Origin: Anthropogastromicrobium aceti
GTDB taxonomy: Bacteria; Bacillota; Clostridia; Lachnospirales; Lachnospiraceae
NCBI RefSeq assembly: GCF_025567095.1
Contig: NZ_JAOQJH010000032.1
Length of the DNA: 38,268 nt
Strand: one strand, 5' to 3'
Shown here in pieces: positions 22,937 through 31,905 of the stretch (position 1 is the first letter of the stretch; every line of letters begins with the position of its first letter). Below the pieces are notes generated by a model, which saw nothing but the letters and a program-made list of their open reading frames with translations, did not search any database and was not told where the DNA came from. The translations under genes and the position numbers were made by a program.

Positions 22937-25513
22937 ATGGGATTCATAAATAAGATATTTGGTACTCATAGCCAGCATGAGCTTAAGCGTATTAAGCCAA
23001 TCGTGGATAAGATCCTCGGCATGCGTGAGCAGTGGGTCGCACTGTCAGATGAAGAACTTCAGCATAAGACAGTAGAATTTAAAGAGCGCCTTGCAAAGGG
23101 CGAGACACTGGATGATATCCTTCCGGAAGCCTTCGCTACAGTTCGTGAGGCCTCCAGAAGAGTGTTGGGCGAGGAGCATTATCCGGTTCAGCTGACGGGC
23201 GGTATCGTACTGCATCAGGGACGTATCGCAGAGATGAGGACTGGTGAAGGAAAGACCAACGTGGCAGCACTTCCTTCTTATTTAAACGCACTGGCAGGCG
23301 AGGGTGTTCATGTCGTTACTGTTAACGACTATCTGGCACAGCGTGATGCTGAGAACGAAGGAAAGGTTCACAGATTCCTTGGTCTTACGGTTGGCTGTGT
23401 ATTAAACAGCATGAACAATGATGAGCGAAGAGCAGCATATAATTGCGATATCACATATGTAACAAATAATGAGTTAGGTTTCGACTATCTTCGTGATAAC
23501 ATGGTCGTATATAAGGAGCAGCTCGTAATGAGAGGTCTTCACTTTGCGATCATAGATGAGGTCGATTCCATTTTGATCGATGAGGCTAGAACACCTCTTA
23601 TTATTTCAGGTCAGAGTGGAAAATCTACAAAGCTGTATGAGGTTTGCGATATCCTGGCAAAGCGTCTTGAAAAGGGTGAGGCAAGTGCAGAGTTTTCCAA
23701 GATGAATGCTCTTATGGGTGAGGAGATCACTGAGACTGGTGACTTTGTTGTCAGCGAGAAGGATAAGACAATCAACTTAACCGAGCGGGGTGTTCAAAAG
23801 GTAGAGCAGTTCTTCCATATTGATAACCTTGCAGATGCGGAGAACCTTGAAATTCAGCATAATATGATCATGGCACTCAAAGCAAACTATATGATGTTCC
23901 GTGATCAGGATTACGTTGTAAAGGACGATGAGATTCTTATTGTCGATGAGTTTACAGGACGTATCATGCCAGGCAGACGCTACTCCGATGGTCTGCATCA
24001 GGCAATTGAGGCAAAGGAGCATGTAAAGGTAAAGAGAGAGAGCAAAACACTTGCAACTATTACCTTCCAGAACTTCTTTAATAAATTTGATAAAAAGTGC
24101 GGTATGACTGGTACAGCGCTTACTGAGGAGCGAGAGTTTCGTAACATCTACGGCATGGACGTAGTTGAGATTCCGACAAACAAGCCGATTGCACGTATTG
24201 ATCATCAGGATGCTGTTTATAAGACAAAGAAAGAAAAATATAAGGCAGTATGCGACGAGGTTGAGGAGACCTACAAGAAAGGACAGCCGGTACTTGTTGG
24301 TACAGTAAATATTGATACTTCTGAACTTTTAAGCGGCATGTTAAAAAGACGCGGTATTCCGCATAACGTATTGAATGCAAAGTATCATGAGCTAGAGGCT
24401 CAGATCGTTGCAGGCGCAGGTGTGCATGGTTCTGTTACAATTGCAACTAATATGGCAGGACGTGGTACAGATATCAAGCTTGATGAGGAATCAAGAAAGC
24501 TTGGCGGATTAAAGATCATTGGTACAGAGCGTCATGAGTCAAGACGTATTGATAACCAGTTAAGAGGTCGTTCCGGTCGTCAGGGTGATCCTGGTGAATC
24601 CAGATTTTATATTTCCCTTGAGGATGATCTGATGCGTCTGTTCGGTTCAGAAAAGATCATGAGCATGTTCAATGCGCTTGGTGTTCAGGATGGCGAGCAG
24701 ATTGAGCACAAGATGTTAACATCTGCAATTGAGAAGGCACAAAAGAAGATCGAGGGCAACAACTACGGTATTCGTGAGAATGTCTTAAAGTATGATGAGG
24801 TCATGAATGAGCAGCGTGAAATCATCTACAAGGAGCGCCGTCAGGTTCTTGATGGAGAGAGCATGAAGGATGTTATCTTAAAGATGATTAGAGATATCGT
24901 CAGCCAGGTTGTAGACCGCACAATCTCAGATGAGCAGGCACCGGAGGATTGGGATTTCACTCAGTTAAATATCGAGCTTCGTTCCATCATTCCGCTTACC
25001 GAATATATGCCGTCAGCAGATGAAACAAAGAACATGAAGAAGGCAGCATTAAAAGAGACTCTTACAGAGATGGCACTGCAGGCTTATGCAGACAAGGAAA
25101 GCGAGTTCCCAGATCCAGAGAGCATGAGAGAGGCAGAGCGCGTTGTTCTGTTAAAGACCATCGACCGCAAGTGGATGGATCACATCGACGATATGGATCA
25201 GCTACGTCAGGGTATCGGTCTTCAGGCATATGCACAGCGCGATCCGCTCAATGAGTATAAGATGGCAGGCTATGACATGTTCAACGAGATGATGGCAAGC
25301 ATCCGTGAGGATACTGTCAAGATGATGTTCCGCGTAAAGGTTGAAAAGCCAGAGGAGCGTGAGCAGGTAGCAAAGGTGACAGGAACAAACAAGGATGACA
25401 GCGGCGTGAAGGCACCGGTTCGCAGAAATGCACCGAAGATTCAGCCAAATGATCCGTGTCCATGCGGTTCTGGCAAGAAATATAAGCAGTGCTGCGGAAG
25501 ATTTGCTGAGTAA
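22937..25513 (+). CDS. secA: Preprotein translocase ATPase SecA
   Basis: 858 residues, full length. It drives unfolded preproteins through SecYEG. Walker A is TGEGKT at residues 102-107, and the DEAD-like motif is DEVD at 207-210. The GMTGTA motif, the second nucleotide-binding domain (NMAGRGTDIKL, then QLRGRSGRQGDPG) and the helical scaffold region are all present. The C-terminal SEC-C zinc site has Cys841, Cys843, Cys852 and Cys853 in CPCGSGKKYKQCCG. AGGAGG precedes the ATG. It is followed by prfB after 64 bases, the classical secA-prfB pair. This is the main housekeeping SecA; no SecA2 features are seen. Confidence 0.98.
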   Translation: MGFINKIFGTHSQHELKRIKPIVDKILGMREQWVALSDEELQHKTVEFKERLAKGETLDDILPEAFATVREASRRVLGEEHYPVQLTGGIVLHQGRIAEMRTGEGKTNVAALPSYLNALAGEGVHVVTVNDYLAQRDAENEGKVHRFLGLTVGCVLNSMNNDERRAAYNCDITYVTNNELGFDYLRDNMVVYKEQLVMRGLHFAIIDEVDSILIDEARTPLIISGQSGKSTKLYEVCDILAKRLEKGEASAEFSKMNALMGEEITETGDFVVSEKDKTINLTERGVQKVEQFFHIDNLADAENLEIQHNMIMALKANYMMFRDQDYVVKDDEILIVDEFTGRIMPGRRYSDGLHQAIEAKEHVKVKRESKTLATITFQNFFNKFDKKCGMTGTALTEEREFRNIYGMDVVEIPTNKPIARIDHQDAVYKTKKEKYKAVCDEVEETYKKGQPVLVGTVNIDTSELLSGMLKRRGIPHNVLNAKYHELEAQIVAGAGVHGSVTIATNMAGRGTDIKLDEESRKLGGLKIIGTERHESRRIDNQLRGRSGRQGDPGESRFYISLEDDLMRLFGSEKIMSMFNALGVQDGEQIEHKMLTSAIEKAQKKIEGNNYGIRENVLKYDEVMNEQREIIYKERRQVLDGESMKDVILKMIRDIVSQVVDRTISDEQAPEDWDFTQLNIELRSIIPLTEYMPSADETKNMKKAALKETLTEMALQAYADKESEFPDPESMREAERVVLLKTIDRKWMDHIDDMDQLRQGIGLQAYAQRDPLNEYKMAGYDMFNEMMASIREDTVKMMFRVKVEKPEEREQVAKVTGTNKDDSGVKAPVRRNAPKIQPNDPCPCGSGKKYKQCCGRFAE

Positions 25514-25577
25514 ATGACGCAAAGATATATTGAACTTGAAATATTGAATTTGAATTAAAGAAAGTAGAGGAAGAAAA

Positions 25578-26711
25578 GTGGTAGAGTTAGATCAGTTTAA
25601 GTACACACTGTCTACTTATGTCCCGATGTTAAAGGAGCTTGGTGCTTCTTTAAATCTGGATGCCAAAAAAGAGAGAATTGCAGAGCTTTCACGTTATATG
25701 GAAGCTCCTGATTTCTGGGATGACCCAGAGCGTTCTCAGAAGATGACAAAAGAGTTAAAGAGTCTGGAAGATACCGTAAAGAGCTACACAACATTGTCTA
25801 CTCAGTATGACGATATTAGTGAGCTTATTGAGATGGGTTACGAGGAGAATGATCCAGAGGTTATTCCTGTCATTCAGGAGTCTCTTGATGAGTTCACGAC
25901 AAACCTTGAAGCACTCAGACTTAGCACACTGTTAAATGGTGAGTATGATAAAAATAATGCCATCATTCGTTTGAATGCAGGTGCCGGCGGTACTGAGGCA
26001 TGCGACTGGTCTAGTATGCTGTATCGTATGTATACACGTTACGCTGACAGAAATGGCTTCTCAGTAGAAGTTCTTGATATGCTTGATGGTGATGAGGCTG
26101 GAATTAAGTCAGTCACCTTCCAGGTAAATGGTGAGAATGCCTACGGCTATTTAAAATCTGAGAAGGGTGTTCACAGACTGGTTCGTATTTCCCCATTTAA
26201 CGCAGCAGGAAAGCGTCAGACTTCTTTTGTTTCCTGTGATGTTATGCCAGAGATCGAGGAAGATCTTGATGTTGAAATCAACGATGATGATCTTCGTATC
26301 GATACCTACCGTTCTAGTGGTGCCGGCGGACAGCATATCAATAAGACCTCATCTGCAATTCGTATTACGCATCTTCCGACTGGTATCGTTGTTACCTGTC
26401 AGAATGAGCGTTCCCAGTTCCAGAACAAGGACAAGGCAATGCAGATGTTAAAGGCAAAGCTGTATATGTTAAAGCAGCAGGAAAATGAAGAAAAGATTTC
26501 CGGCATCCGTGGTGAGGTAAAAGACATCGCGTGGGGAAATCAGATTCGCTCTTACGTACTTCAGCCATACACTATGGTAAAGGATCATCGTACTGGTGCC
26601 AGCAGCGGAAATGCAGGCGCTGTGCTTGATGGAGACATCGATCTGTTTATCAGCGCGTATTTAAGATGGCTGTCTACAGGAGAGAAGGTATCTGAGGACA
26701 CAGGAGAGTAA
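25578..26711 (+). CDS. prfB: Peptide chain release factor 2, without a programmed frameshift
   Basis: 377 residues beginning at GTG 25578, with AGAGGAAG just upstream. It ends translation at UGA and UAA. The anticodon-mimic tripeptide SPF is at residues 205-207 and the catalytic GGQ at 250-252, the same numbers as in E. coli RF2. In most bacteria prfB has an in-frame UGA near codon 26 and needs a +1 frameshift for expression. Here the corresponding stretch (LGASLNLDAKKERI, residues 21-34) is read through in one frame, with neither the UGA nor an internal Shine-Dalgarno. The autoregulatory loop is therefore absent. It lies 64 bases after secA. Confidence 0.97.
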   Translation: MVELDQFKYTLSTYVPMLKELGASLNLDAKKERIAELSRYMEAPDFWDDPERSQKMTKELKSLEDTVKSYTTLSTQYDDISELIEMGYEENDPEVIPVIQESLDEFTTNLEALRLSTLLNGEYDKNNAIIRLNAGAGGTEACDWSSMLYRMYTRYADRNGFSVEVLDMLDGDEAGIKSVTFQVNGENAYGYLKSEKGVHRLVRISPFNAAGKRQTSFVSCDVMPEIEEDLDVEINDDDLRIDTYRSSGAGGQHINKTSSAIRITHLPTGIVVTCQNERSQFQNKDKAMQMLKAKLYMLKQQENEEKISGIRGEVKDIAWGNQIRSYVLQPYTMVKDHRTGASSGNAGAVLDGDIDLFISAYLRWLSTGEKVSEDTGE

Positions 26712-26762
26712 AAAGACCCTCAAAGCTCAAAAATCACATAACTGGAAAGGTTGGACGTAAGT

Positions 26763-27968
26763 ATGATTAAGGTAGCAGTGTTAGGATATGGAAATATCGG
26801 TTCAGGAGTTGTGCAGGTATTGCTGAAGAATAAGGAAACAATCGCAAAGAAGGCAGGAGATGAGATCGTGCCGGCATGCGTACTTGATCTTCGTGATTTC
26901 CCAGGCGACGTGATGGAAGATAAGGTAGTAAAGGATATTAATCTGATTACACAGAACCCAGAAATTTCAATCGTTGTTGAGACTATGGGTGGAACAAAGC
27001 CGGCATATGCCTTCGTAAAGGCTTGTCTTGAGGCTGGAAAGCATGTTGCAACTTCCAATAAAGAGCTTGTTGCAGCGCATGGTCCAGAGCTTCTTGAGAT
27101 TGCAAAGGCACATCATGTAAGCTTCTTATTTGAGGCAAGTGTAGGCGGCGGTATTCCGATTATTCGTCCTCTTGTTTCAAGCATTACTTCCGATGCAGTA
27201 ACCGAGATTACCGGTATTCTAAACGGCACCACAAACTATATGTTAACCAAGATGAGTGAAGATGGTCTTGATTATGATGCAGTCCTTGAGGATGCACAGG
27301 AGAGAGGCTATGCAGAGAGAAACCCAGCGGCAGATGTTGAGGGTCATGATGCACGCAGAAAGATTGCAATTTTGTCCTCACTTGCATTTGGCAAATATGT
27401 AGATTATGAGGATGTTTATACTGAGGGTATTACAAAGATCACATCAGCTGATTTTGCATACGCAAAGGTTCTTGGCAGCCGTATCAAGCTGTTTGGAACA
27501 AGCAAAAAGAAAGATGATGGAAGTATAAGTACAATGGTATGCCCAGTTATGATCACAAACGAGCATCCGCTTTTTGCAGTTAATGACGTAATGAACGCAA
27601 TTCTTGTTCGCGGTGAGAGCATGGGTGATTTGATGTTTTATGGTGCAGGAGCAGGAAAGCTTCCAACAGCTTCCGCTGTAGTGGCAGATGTTGTAAATGC
27701 AGCAAGAAATCCAAAGATCACTGAGATTGCACCATATGAGCCAGGAAAGATGACTGTTTCAGATCATTTAAAATCAACACACAGCTACTTTGTGCGTGTA
27801 AAGGGATCAGATGCAAACGCTGTAGCAGAAAGCTTTAAGGCAAAGCATATCGTAGATGCTGGTATTGCAGATGAGTTTGGACTTATTACAGCAGAGTGGG
27901 CTGAAAATGAATTTGATGCGCTGTGCGAAAACTATCCAGTTGTAAGTGTAATTCGTTTGGCAAAGTAA
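26763..27968 (+). CDS. hom: Homoserine dehydrogenase
   Basis: About 401 residues. It reduces aspartate semialdehyde to homoserine on the way to threonine and methionine. The N-terminal Rossmann motif is VLGYGNIGSGV (about residues 5-15). The catalytic domain contains TSNKELVAAHG, ASVGGGIPII, GILNGTTNYML and ERNPAADVEGHDA. The last 70 residues (SYFVRVKGSDANAV) resemble a weak ACT-like regulatory end. ATG 26763 is preferred; a TTG at 26751 would leave no room for a ribosome binding site. AAAGG lies 12 bases upstream of the ATG, a long spacing, so initiation may be modest. The DUF2752 gene follows at once. Confidence 0.95.
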   Translation: MIKVAVLGYGNIGSGVVQVLLKNKETIAKKAGDEIVPACVLDLRDFPGDVMEDKVVKDINLITQNPEISIVVETMGGTKPAYAFVKACLEAGKHVATSNKELVAAHGPELLEIAKAHHVSFLFEASVGGGIPIIRPLVSSITSDAVTEITGILNGTTNYMLTKMSEDGLDYDAVLEDAQERGYAERNPAADVEGHDARRKIAILSSLAFGKYVDYEDVYTEGITKITSADFAYAKVLGSRIKLFGTSKKKDDGSISTMVCPVMITNEHPLFAVNDVMNAILVRGESMGDLMFYGAGAGKLPTASAVVADVVNAARNPKITEIAPYEPGKMTVSDHLKSTHSYFVRVKGSDANAVAESFKAKHIVDAGIADEFGLITAEWAENEFDALCENYPVVSVIRLAK

Positions 27969-27970
27969 GA

Positions 27971-28399
27971 ATGATTATGGATCATAAAAATAAAGATCAT
28001 GCAGAGAGGACAGAAGATGTCCTCTTTTGCATTATAGTGGCTGGTATAATTATTTTTGTTGGCGGCCTTGGCATTTTGCATGTGCTTGATCTTGAATGGA
28101 TCGCACAGGGGGCACCATGCTTTATTTATAGCCTCACTGGCTGGTATTGCCCAGGCTGCGGCGGCACACGAGCAGTAAAGGCGCTTCTTTGTGGCAGGCT
28201 GTTTGACAGTATTTATTATCATCCGGCAGTACCATATCTCGCCGCATGGACAATTATATTTTTGTGTTGGCAAAGTCTTCACTATCTGTCAAAAGGACGT
28301 ATTAGAGGCTTCAAATATCGAAGCTGGCATTTATGGGCAACGGTATTATTGTTTTTTCTTAATTTTATCATAAAAAATGCGGCACAGCTAATGGGGTAA
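27971..28399 (+). CDS. DUF2752 membrane protein
   Basis: About 142 residues with three hydrophobic segments: LFCIIVAGIIIFVGGLGIL, then VPYLAAWTIIFLCW, then LWATVLLFFLNFII. The hallmark CPGCGGTRA motif starts at Cys60 and includes Cys63. DUF2752 proteins are small membrane proteins of unknown function. The start is either ATG 27971 or ATG 27977. Both directly follow the hom stop codon, and no clear ribosome binding site is visible apart from the AAGTAAG run, so translational coupling to hom is likely. The terminator stem begins inside the end of the gene. Confidence 0.85.
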   Translation: MIMDHKNKDHAERTEDVLFCIIVAGIIIFVGGLGILHVLDLEWIAQGAPCFIYSLTGWYCPGCGGTRAVKALLCGRLFDSIYYHPAVPYLAAWTIIFLCWQSLHYLSKGRIRGFKYRSWHLWATVLLFFLNFIIKNAAQLMG

Positions 28400-28421
28400 A
28401 CCATAGACTGTGCCGTATTTT
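28380..28421 (+). terminator. Terminator of the hom-DUF2752 unit, overlapping the gene end
   Basis: CGGCACAG (28380-28387, inside the coding sequence) pairs with CTGTGCCG (28408-28415) and is followed by a T-rich tract. The loop of 20 bases holds the stop codon. Confidence 0.75.
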
Positions 28422-28427
28422 TAAATT

Positions 28428-29036
28428 TTAGATTGTATCCCCATTGCCTGTTGGCATCGGAACTGTGTTTGGGACTTCTACTGCGCCAGACTCAGAAGGA
28501 AGCAGTGAATTTGCCTTATTATTTAAAAGATCCTGCATCTGCTTGAGCATATCGCGGTAAGTAGGATCCTCTAACAGCTGTGGATAAAGAACAAGATAGA
28601 AGAAGAGTATAAAAGCAACAATCACAATAGAGATGCTGCTGATAATAATTCCAGTAATTGCAATAGGGTGAAAGTGATGATCCTCATTTGCAAAAAAGCG
28701 AGAACAGATTAAAACAGCAAGAGACATGATAGAAACACCAAGCGTCAAATAAATATTAGCACAGCAACAGCAGATCAAAGCAGCAATACTCATTGCGAAG
28801 CCAATCTTCTCAAGATTAGTAGCACGTCTGTGATGTGGTTTGTAGGAACGGCCTCTATCATCCTCAGGACCCATCTGCGGATCAGTATAGCGCGCATAAG
28901 AATCACCATACTCCTCCTTTTGCTCCTCATGAACCTTATCCTTTACATATTCCTCATACGGATCATAGGTGTCGTTATCGCTTTCATTATTGATGCCATC
29001 ATCATCTGGATTGTGATATTTTTTATTTTCGTCCAT
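28428..29036 (-). CDS. Acidic-tailed two-helix membrane protein, unknown function
   Basis: About 202 residues. The N-terminal 75 are very acidic and polar (NPDDDGINNESDNDTYDPYEEY), with several Tyr, and look disordered. Two hydrophobic segments follow (IGFAMSIAALICCCCANIYL, then a second block around GVSIMSLAVLICSRFF with IAITGIIISSISIVIVAFILFFYL), and then a polar C-terminal tail ending in VPMPTGNGDTI. The layout resembles DUF4190-type proteins with a helix pair, but I cannot assign the family. ATG 29036 has AAAGGA upstream. It has its own promoter on the minus strand and is divergent from tex. Confidence 0.7.
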   Translation of the reverse strand: MDENKKYHNPDDDGINNESDNDTYDPYEEYVKDKVHEEQKEEYGDSYARYTDPQMGPEDDRGRSYKPHHRRATNLEKIGFAMSIAALICCCCANIYLTLGVSIMSLAVLICSRFFANEDHHFHPIAITGIIISSISIVIVAFILFFYLVLYPQLLEDPTYRDMLKQMQDLLNNKANSLLPSESGAVEVPNTVPMPTGNGDTI

Positions 29037-29107
29037 AAATAAAATCCTTTCGTAAAGCTGACGGGTTGTCAAAAACCCTGTGCAATGATATTATAAACAA
29101 TAGTACT

Positions 29108-29136
29108 ATCATACCACACAAAAATAAAAGTCACAA
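29108..29136 (-). promoter_or_regulatory. Promoter of the acidic-tailed membrane protein gene
   Basis: On the minus strand TTGTGA (plus 29131-29136), 17 bases, TATGAT (plus 29108-29113). Confidence 0.6.
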
Positions 29137-29179
29137 CCAATATTTGCACTATCAGTATATATGGTGCAGAAAGAGTTAT

Positions 29180-29362
29180 AGTTCACGGATAAACTAATAT
29201 TTACAGCAAAGCCCGAAGGTGAATGGATTTCACGAGGCGGACACTTGGAGCAGGTCTTTCAAAGTAATGTATAATAAGAAGGAACATAACAGGAACCTGC
29301 GGAGTTTGGTCCGCCGACGAAACCATTGCACCGAAGGGCTTTCGTAACATGACGCGTGAACT
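29180..29362 (+). promoter_or_regulatory. 183-base rod-like inverted structure upstream of tex, class unknown
   Basis: Nested helices, outside to inside: AGTTCACG/CGTGAACT; AAAGCCC/GGGCTTT; a symmetric GAA/GAA internal loop; GGTG-AATGG/CCATT-G-CACC; GGCGGAC/GTCCGCC; GCAGGT/ACCTGC; then a 39-base apical loop. TTTACAG (29200-29206) with CTGTAAA (29361-29367) is an alternative outer pairing. The apical loop region contains TATAAT (29270-29275) with TTGGAG 19 bases upstream, a possible promoter. The structure ends six bases before the tex ribosome binding site. It could be a leader RNA, a 6S-like RNA, or a palindromic MITE-like insertion. Confidence 0.5.
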
Positions 29363-29382
29363 GTAAACAGAAAGGCATCAAA

Positions 29383-31524
29383 ATGGATATTATTAAAAAG
29401 ATAGCAGAAGAACTGCAAATTCGCCCTGATCAGGTTCAGGCAGTTGTAAATTTGATTGATGAGGGCAATACCATCCCTTTTATTGCGCGCTACCGCAAGG
29501 AAGCACACGGTGCATTAAATGATGAGATACTTAGAAATCTCGATGAAAGGCTGACATATCTTCGCAATCTTGAAGAGAAAAAGTCAAGTGTTCTTGCTTC
29601 CATGGAAGAGCTTGGCGTCCTAACAGATGATCTGAAAAAGAAAATGGAGCAGGCACAGACATTAGCCGTCATAGAAGATCTTTATCGTCCATATCGTCCA
29701 AAGCGCCGTACAAGAGCGACAATTGCAAAAGAAAAAGGCTTAGAGCCGCTTGCAAATGAAATATTATTAGGACAGGCAAAAGGAACAAAAGAAGAGCTGG
29801 CAAAAGCTTTTGTATCACCGGAAAAAGGTGTGGAAAGCACAGAAGATGCACTTTTAGGTGCCATGGATATTTTAGCTGAGCACATTTCAGATGATGCTTC
29901 ATTTCGTGCCCAGATTCGTAAAATGACATGGGAAAAAGGTATGCTCACCTCCACAGTTCGCGAAGAAGGTACAGAGTCTGTATTTGAAACATATTATGAG
30001 TTTCAGGCACAGCTTACAAAGATCAATGGTCATCAGGTGCTTGCTGTAAATCGCGGAGAAAACCAAAAGGTGCTGAGTGTTAAAATTGAGGCACCGCAGG
30101 AAGAGATTCTTTCCTGGTTATATAATGTAATGACAAAGGGAAAGAACGAAACTTGTGCAGCTATTCTTCGTGAGGCTACAGAGGATGCATATAAGCGTCT
30201 GATTGCTCCGGCAATAGAGCGTGAGCTTCGCACTAATCTGACAGAGACAGCAGAAGAGGGCGCAATGAAGGTGTTCGGACAGAATCTAAAGCAGCTTCTG
30301 ATGCAGCCGCCAATTGCAGGTCAGACTGTTCTTGGCTGGGATCCAGCCTTTCGTACAGGCTGTAAGCTTGCTGTAATTGATCCATTTGGAAAGGTAATTG
30401 ACACAAAGGTCATTTATCCGACAGCGCCGCATAACAAAGTAAAAGAATCAAAAGATATCTTAAAAGCACTTATTGCAAAGTACCATATTACATTGATTTC
30501 AGTTGGAAACGGAACAGCATCGCGAGAGTCTGAGCAAATCATTGCAGATTTGATTAAGGAAATCAATGCGCCTGTGCGCTATGTCATCACAAACGAGGCT
30601 GGTGCTTCAGTATATTCTGCAAGTAAACAGGCAACAGAGGAGTTTCCAAACTTTGATGTTGGCCAGAGAAGTGCTGTTTCTATCGCTAGACGTGTGCAGG
30701 ATCCGCTTGCAGAGCTTGTCAAGATTGATCCAAAGGCTATCGGTGTCGGCCAGTATCAGCATGATATGAATCAGAAAAAGCTCGATGAGATGCTTCATGG
30801 AACAGTAGAAGACTGTGTAAATCAGGTAGGCGTGGATTTAAATACAGCTTCAGCAGCGCTTCTCGAATATGTATCAGGCATCACGAAAACAATTGCAAAA
30901 AATATCGTTACTTACCGCGAGGAAAATGGTCAGTTTACAAATAGAAAACAGTTGTTAAAGGTTGCAAAGCTTGGACCAAAGGCATATGAGCAGTGTGCAG
31001 GTTTTCTTCGTATTCGCGGTGGAGATGAGCCGCTTGATGCTACAGCCGTTCACCCGGAAAGTTACGAGGCAGCACGTGCAGTTTTAGCATCATGTGAACT
31101 AAAGCCGCAGGATATTTTAGAGGGAAAGGCTGCAGGCATTGCAAAGAAACTTCAGACAGCCAAGCTTGCAAAGCAGCTTGGAATTGGTGAACTTACACTT
31201 GCTGATATTGTAAAAGAATTAGAAAAGCCATCAAGAGATCCACGTGATGAAATGCCAAAGCCAATCCTTAGAAGTGATGTCCTGTCCATGGAAGACTTAA
31301 AGCCAGATATGGAATTAAAGGGAACAGTTAGAAATGTTGTTGATTTTGGAGCATTTGTCGATATAGGTGTGCATGAAGACGGACTAGTCCATCTCTCACA
31401 GCTTTGTAACCGCTACGTTAAGCATCCGTCAGAGGTTGTAAGCGTAGGAGATATTGTAAACGTCAGAGTGCTTAGCGTAGATTTAAAGAAAAAACGAATT
31501 GCCCTTACTATGAAAACAAAATAA
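29383..31524 (+). CDS. tex: Tex-family RNA-binding protein (transcription accessory protein)
   Basis: 713 residues. The N-terminal Tex domain (PDQVQAVVNLIDEGNTIPFI) and a second helical region are followed by the YqgF-like RNase H fold (GWDPAFRTGCKLAVID). Helix-hairpin-helix repeats come next (TKTIAKNIVTYREENGQFTN), and a C-terminal S1 domain (ELKGTVRNVVDFGAFVDIGV, about residues 640-660 onward). Tex binds nucleic acids and is implicated in transcription and stress tolerance in several bacteria. ATG 29383 has AAAGG seven bases upstream; the frame also allows GTG 29356, which lies within the leader structure and is less likely. Length and motifs are complete. Confidence 0.96.
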   Translation: MDIIKKIAEELQIRPDQVQAVVNLIDEGNTIPFIARYRKEAHGALNDEILRNLDERLTYLRNLEEKKSSVLASMEELGVLTDDLKKKMEQAQTLAVIEDLYRPYRPKRRTRATIAKEKGLEPLANEILLGQAKGTKEELAKAFVSPEKGVESTEDALLGAMDILAEHISDDASFRAQIRKMTWEKGMLTSTVREEGTESVFETYYEFQAQLTKINGHQVLAVNRGENQKVLSVKIEAPQEEILSWLYNVMTKGKNETCAAILREATEDAYKRLIAPAIERELRTNLTETAEEGAMKVFGQNLKQLLMQPPIAGQTVLGWDPAFRTGCKLAVIDPFGKVIDTKVIYPTAPHNKVKESKDILKALIAKYHITLISVGNGTASRESEQIIADLIKEINAPVRYVITNEAGASVYSASKQATEEFPNFDVGQRSAVSIARRVQDPLAELVKIDPKAIGVGQYQHDMNQKKLDEMLHGTVEDCVNQVGVDLNTASAALLEYVSGITKTIAKNIVTYREENGQFTNRKQLLKVAKLGPKAYEQCAGFLRIRGGDEPLDATAVHPESYEAARAVLASCELKPQDILEGKAAGIAKKLQTAKLAKQLGIGELTLADIVKELEKPSRDPRDEMPKPILRSDVLSMEDLKPDMELKGTVRNVVDFGAFVDIGVHEDGLVHLSQLCNRYVKHPSEVVSVGDIVNVRVLSVDLKKKRIALTMKTK

Positions 31525-31531
31525 AAAACGC

Positions 31532-31560
31532 TTGCAATTATCACTCTGCTGTGCTAAACT
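31532..31560 (+). promoter_or_regulatory. Promoter of the FMN riboswitch-ribU unit
   Basis: TTGCAA (31532-31537), 17 bases, TAAACT (31555-31560), with TGC directly before the -10. Transcription would start about 15 bases before the aptamer. Confidence 0.7.
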
Positions 31561-31579
31561 ATCTGTCGGAAAATGGAAT

Positions 31580-31760
31580 ATTCTTTGGGGCGGGGTGTAA
31601 ATCCCCACTGGCGGTAAAGTCCGCGACCCGCATTTTTGCGGCTGATTCGGTGAGTGCAAAGATAGTGATGAACAATTCTTCACAACTCCGAAACCAACAG
31701 TAAAGTGATGCAGCATTATTAGCAAAAGCTGTGTCCAAAGTCTGGATGGGAAAAGAAAGA
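31580..31760 (+). ncRNA. FMN riboswitch (RFN element)
   Basis: The conserved RFN blocks are all present in order: CTTTGGGGCGGGGTG, AATCCCCACTGGCGGTAAAGT, CCGCGACCCGC, GATTCGGTGA near 31645, a variable arm, CTCCGAAACC with CAGTAAAGT, and the closing GTCTGGATGGGAAAAGAA. P1 is TTCTTT with AAAGAA. With FMN bound, the downstream terminator is expected to form and to stop ribU expression. A transcriptional platform is indicated by the terminator 17 bases after the aptamer. Confidence 0.96.
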
Positions 31761-31776
31761 GTGTATCGTTTTATAG

Positions 31777-31805
31777 GCCCCCTGTCGATTCAGGGGGCTT
31801 TTTTT
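31777..31805 (+). terminator. Riboswitch-controlled terminator
   Basis: GCCCCCTG pairs with CAGGGGGC and is followed by seven T residues. It lies between the FMN aptamer and ribU. Confidence 0.92.
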
Positions 31806-31905
31806 AAAATGGTGCACCAGATTCTTATTTCACAATTTAATCAAAGACGTCCACTTTCAATTTTCAATAATACGCGCATAAATGCGCAGAAAAGAGGAAA
31901 GAGAA

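Noticed and set aside
23777..24205. 142-codon minus-strand frame inside secA
   Set aside because: It is a shadow frame caused by biased codon use in secA.
29200..29367. Glycine riboswitch upstream of tex, suggested by CACCGAAGGG
   Set aside because: The GGAGAG and ACTCTCAGG blocks are absent, and the motif is explained by the symmetric GAA/GAA helix of the rod.
29356..29382. GTG start of tex at 29356
   Set aside because: It lies inside the outer helix with no ribosome binding site; ATG 29383 has AAAGG at seven bases.
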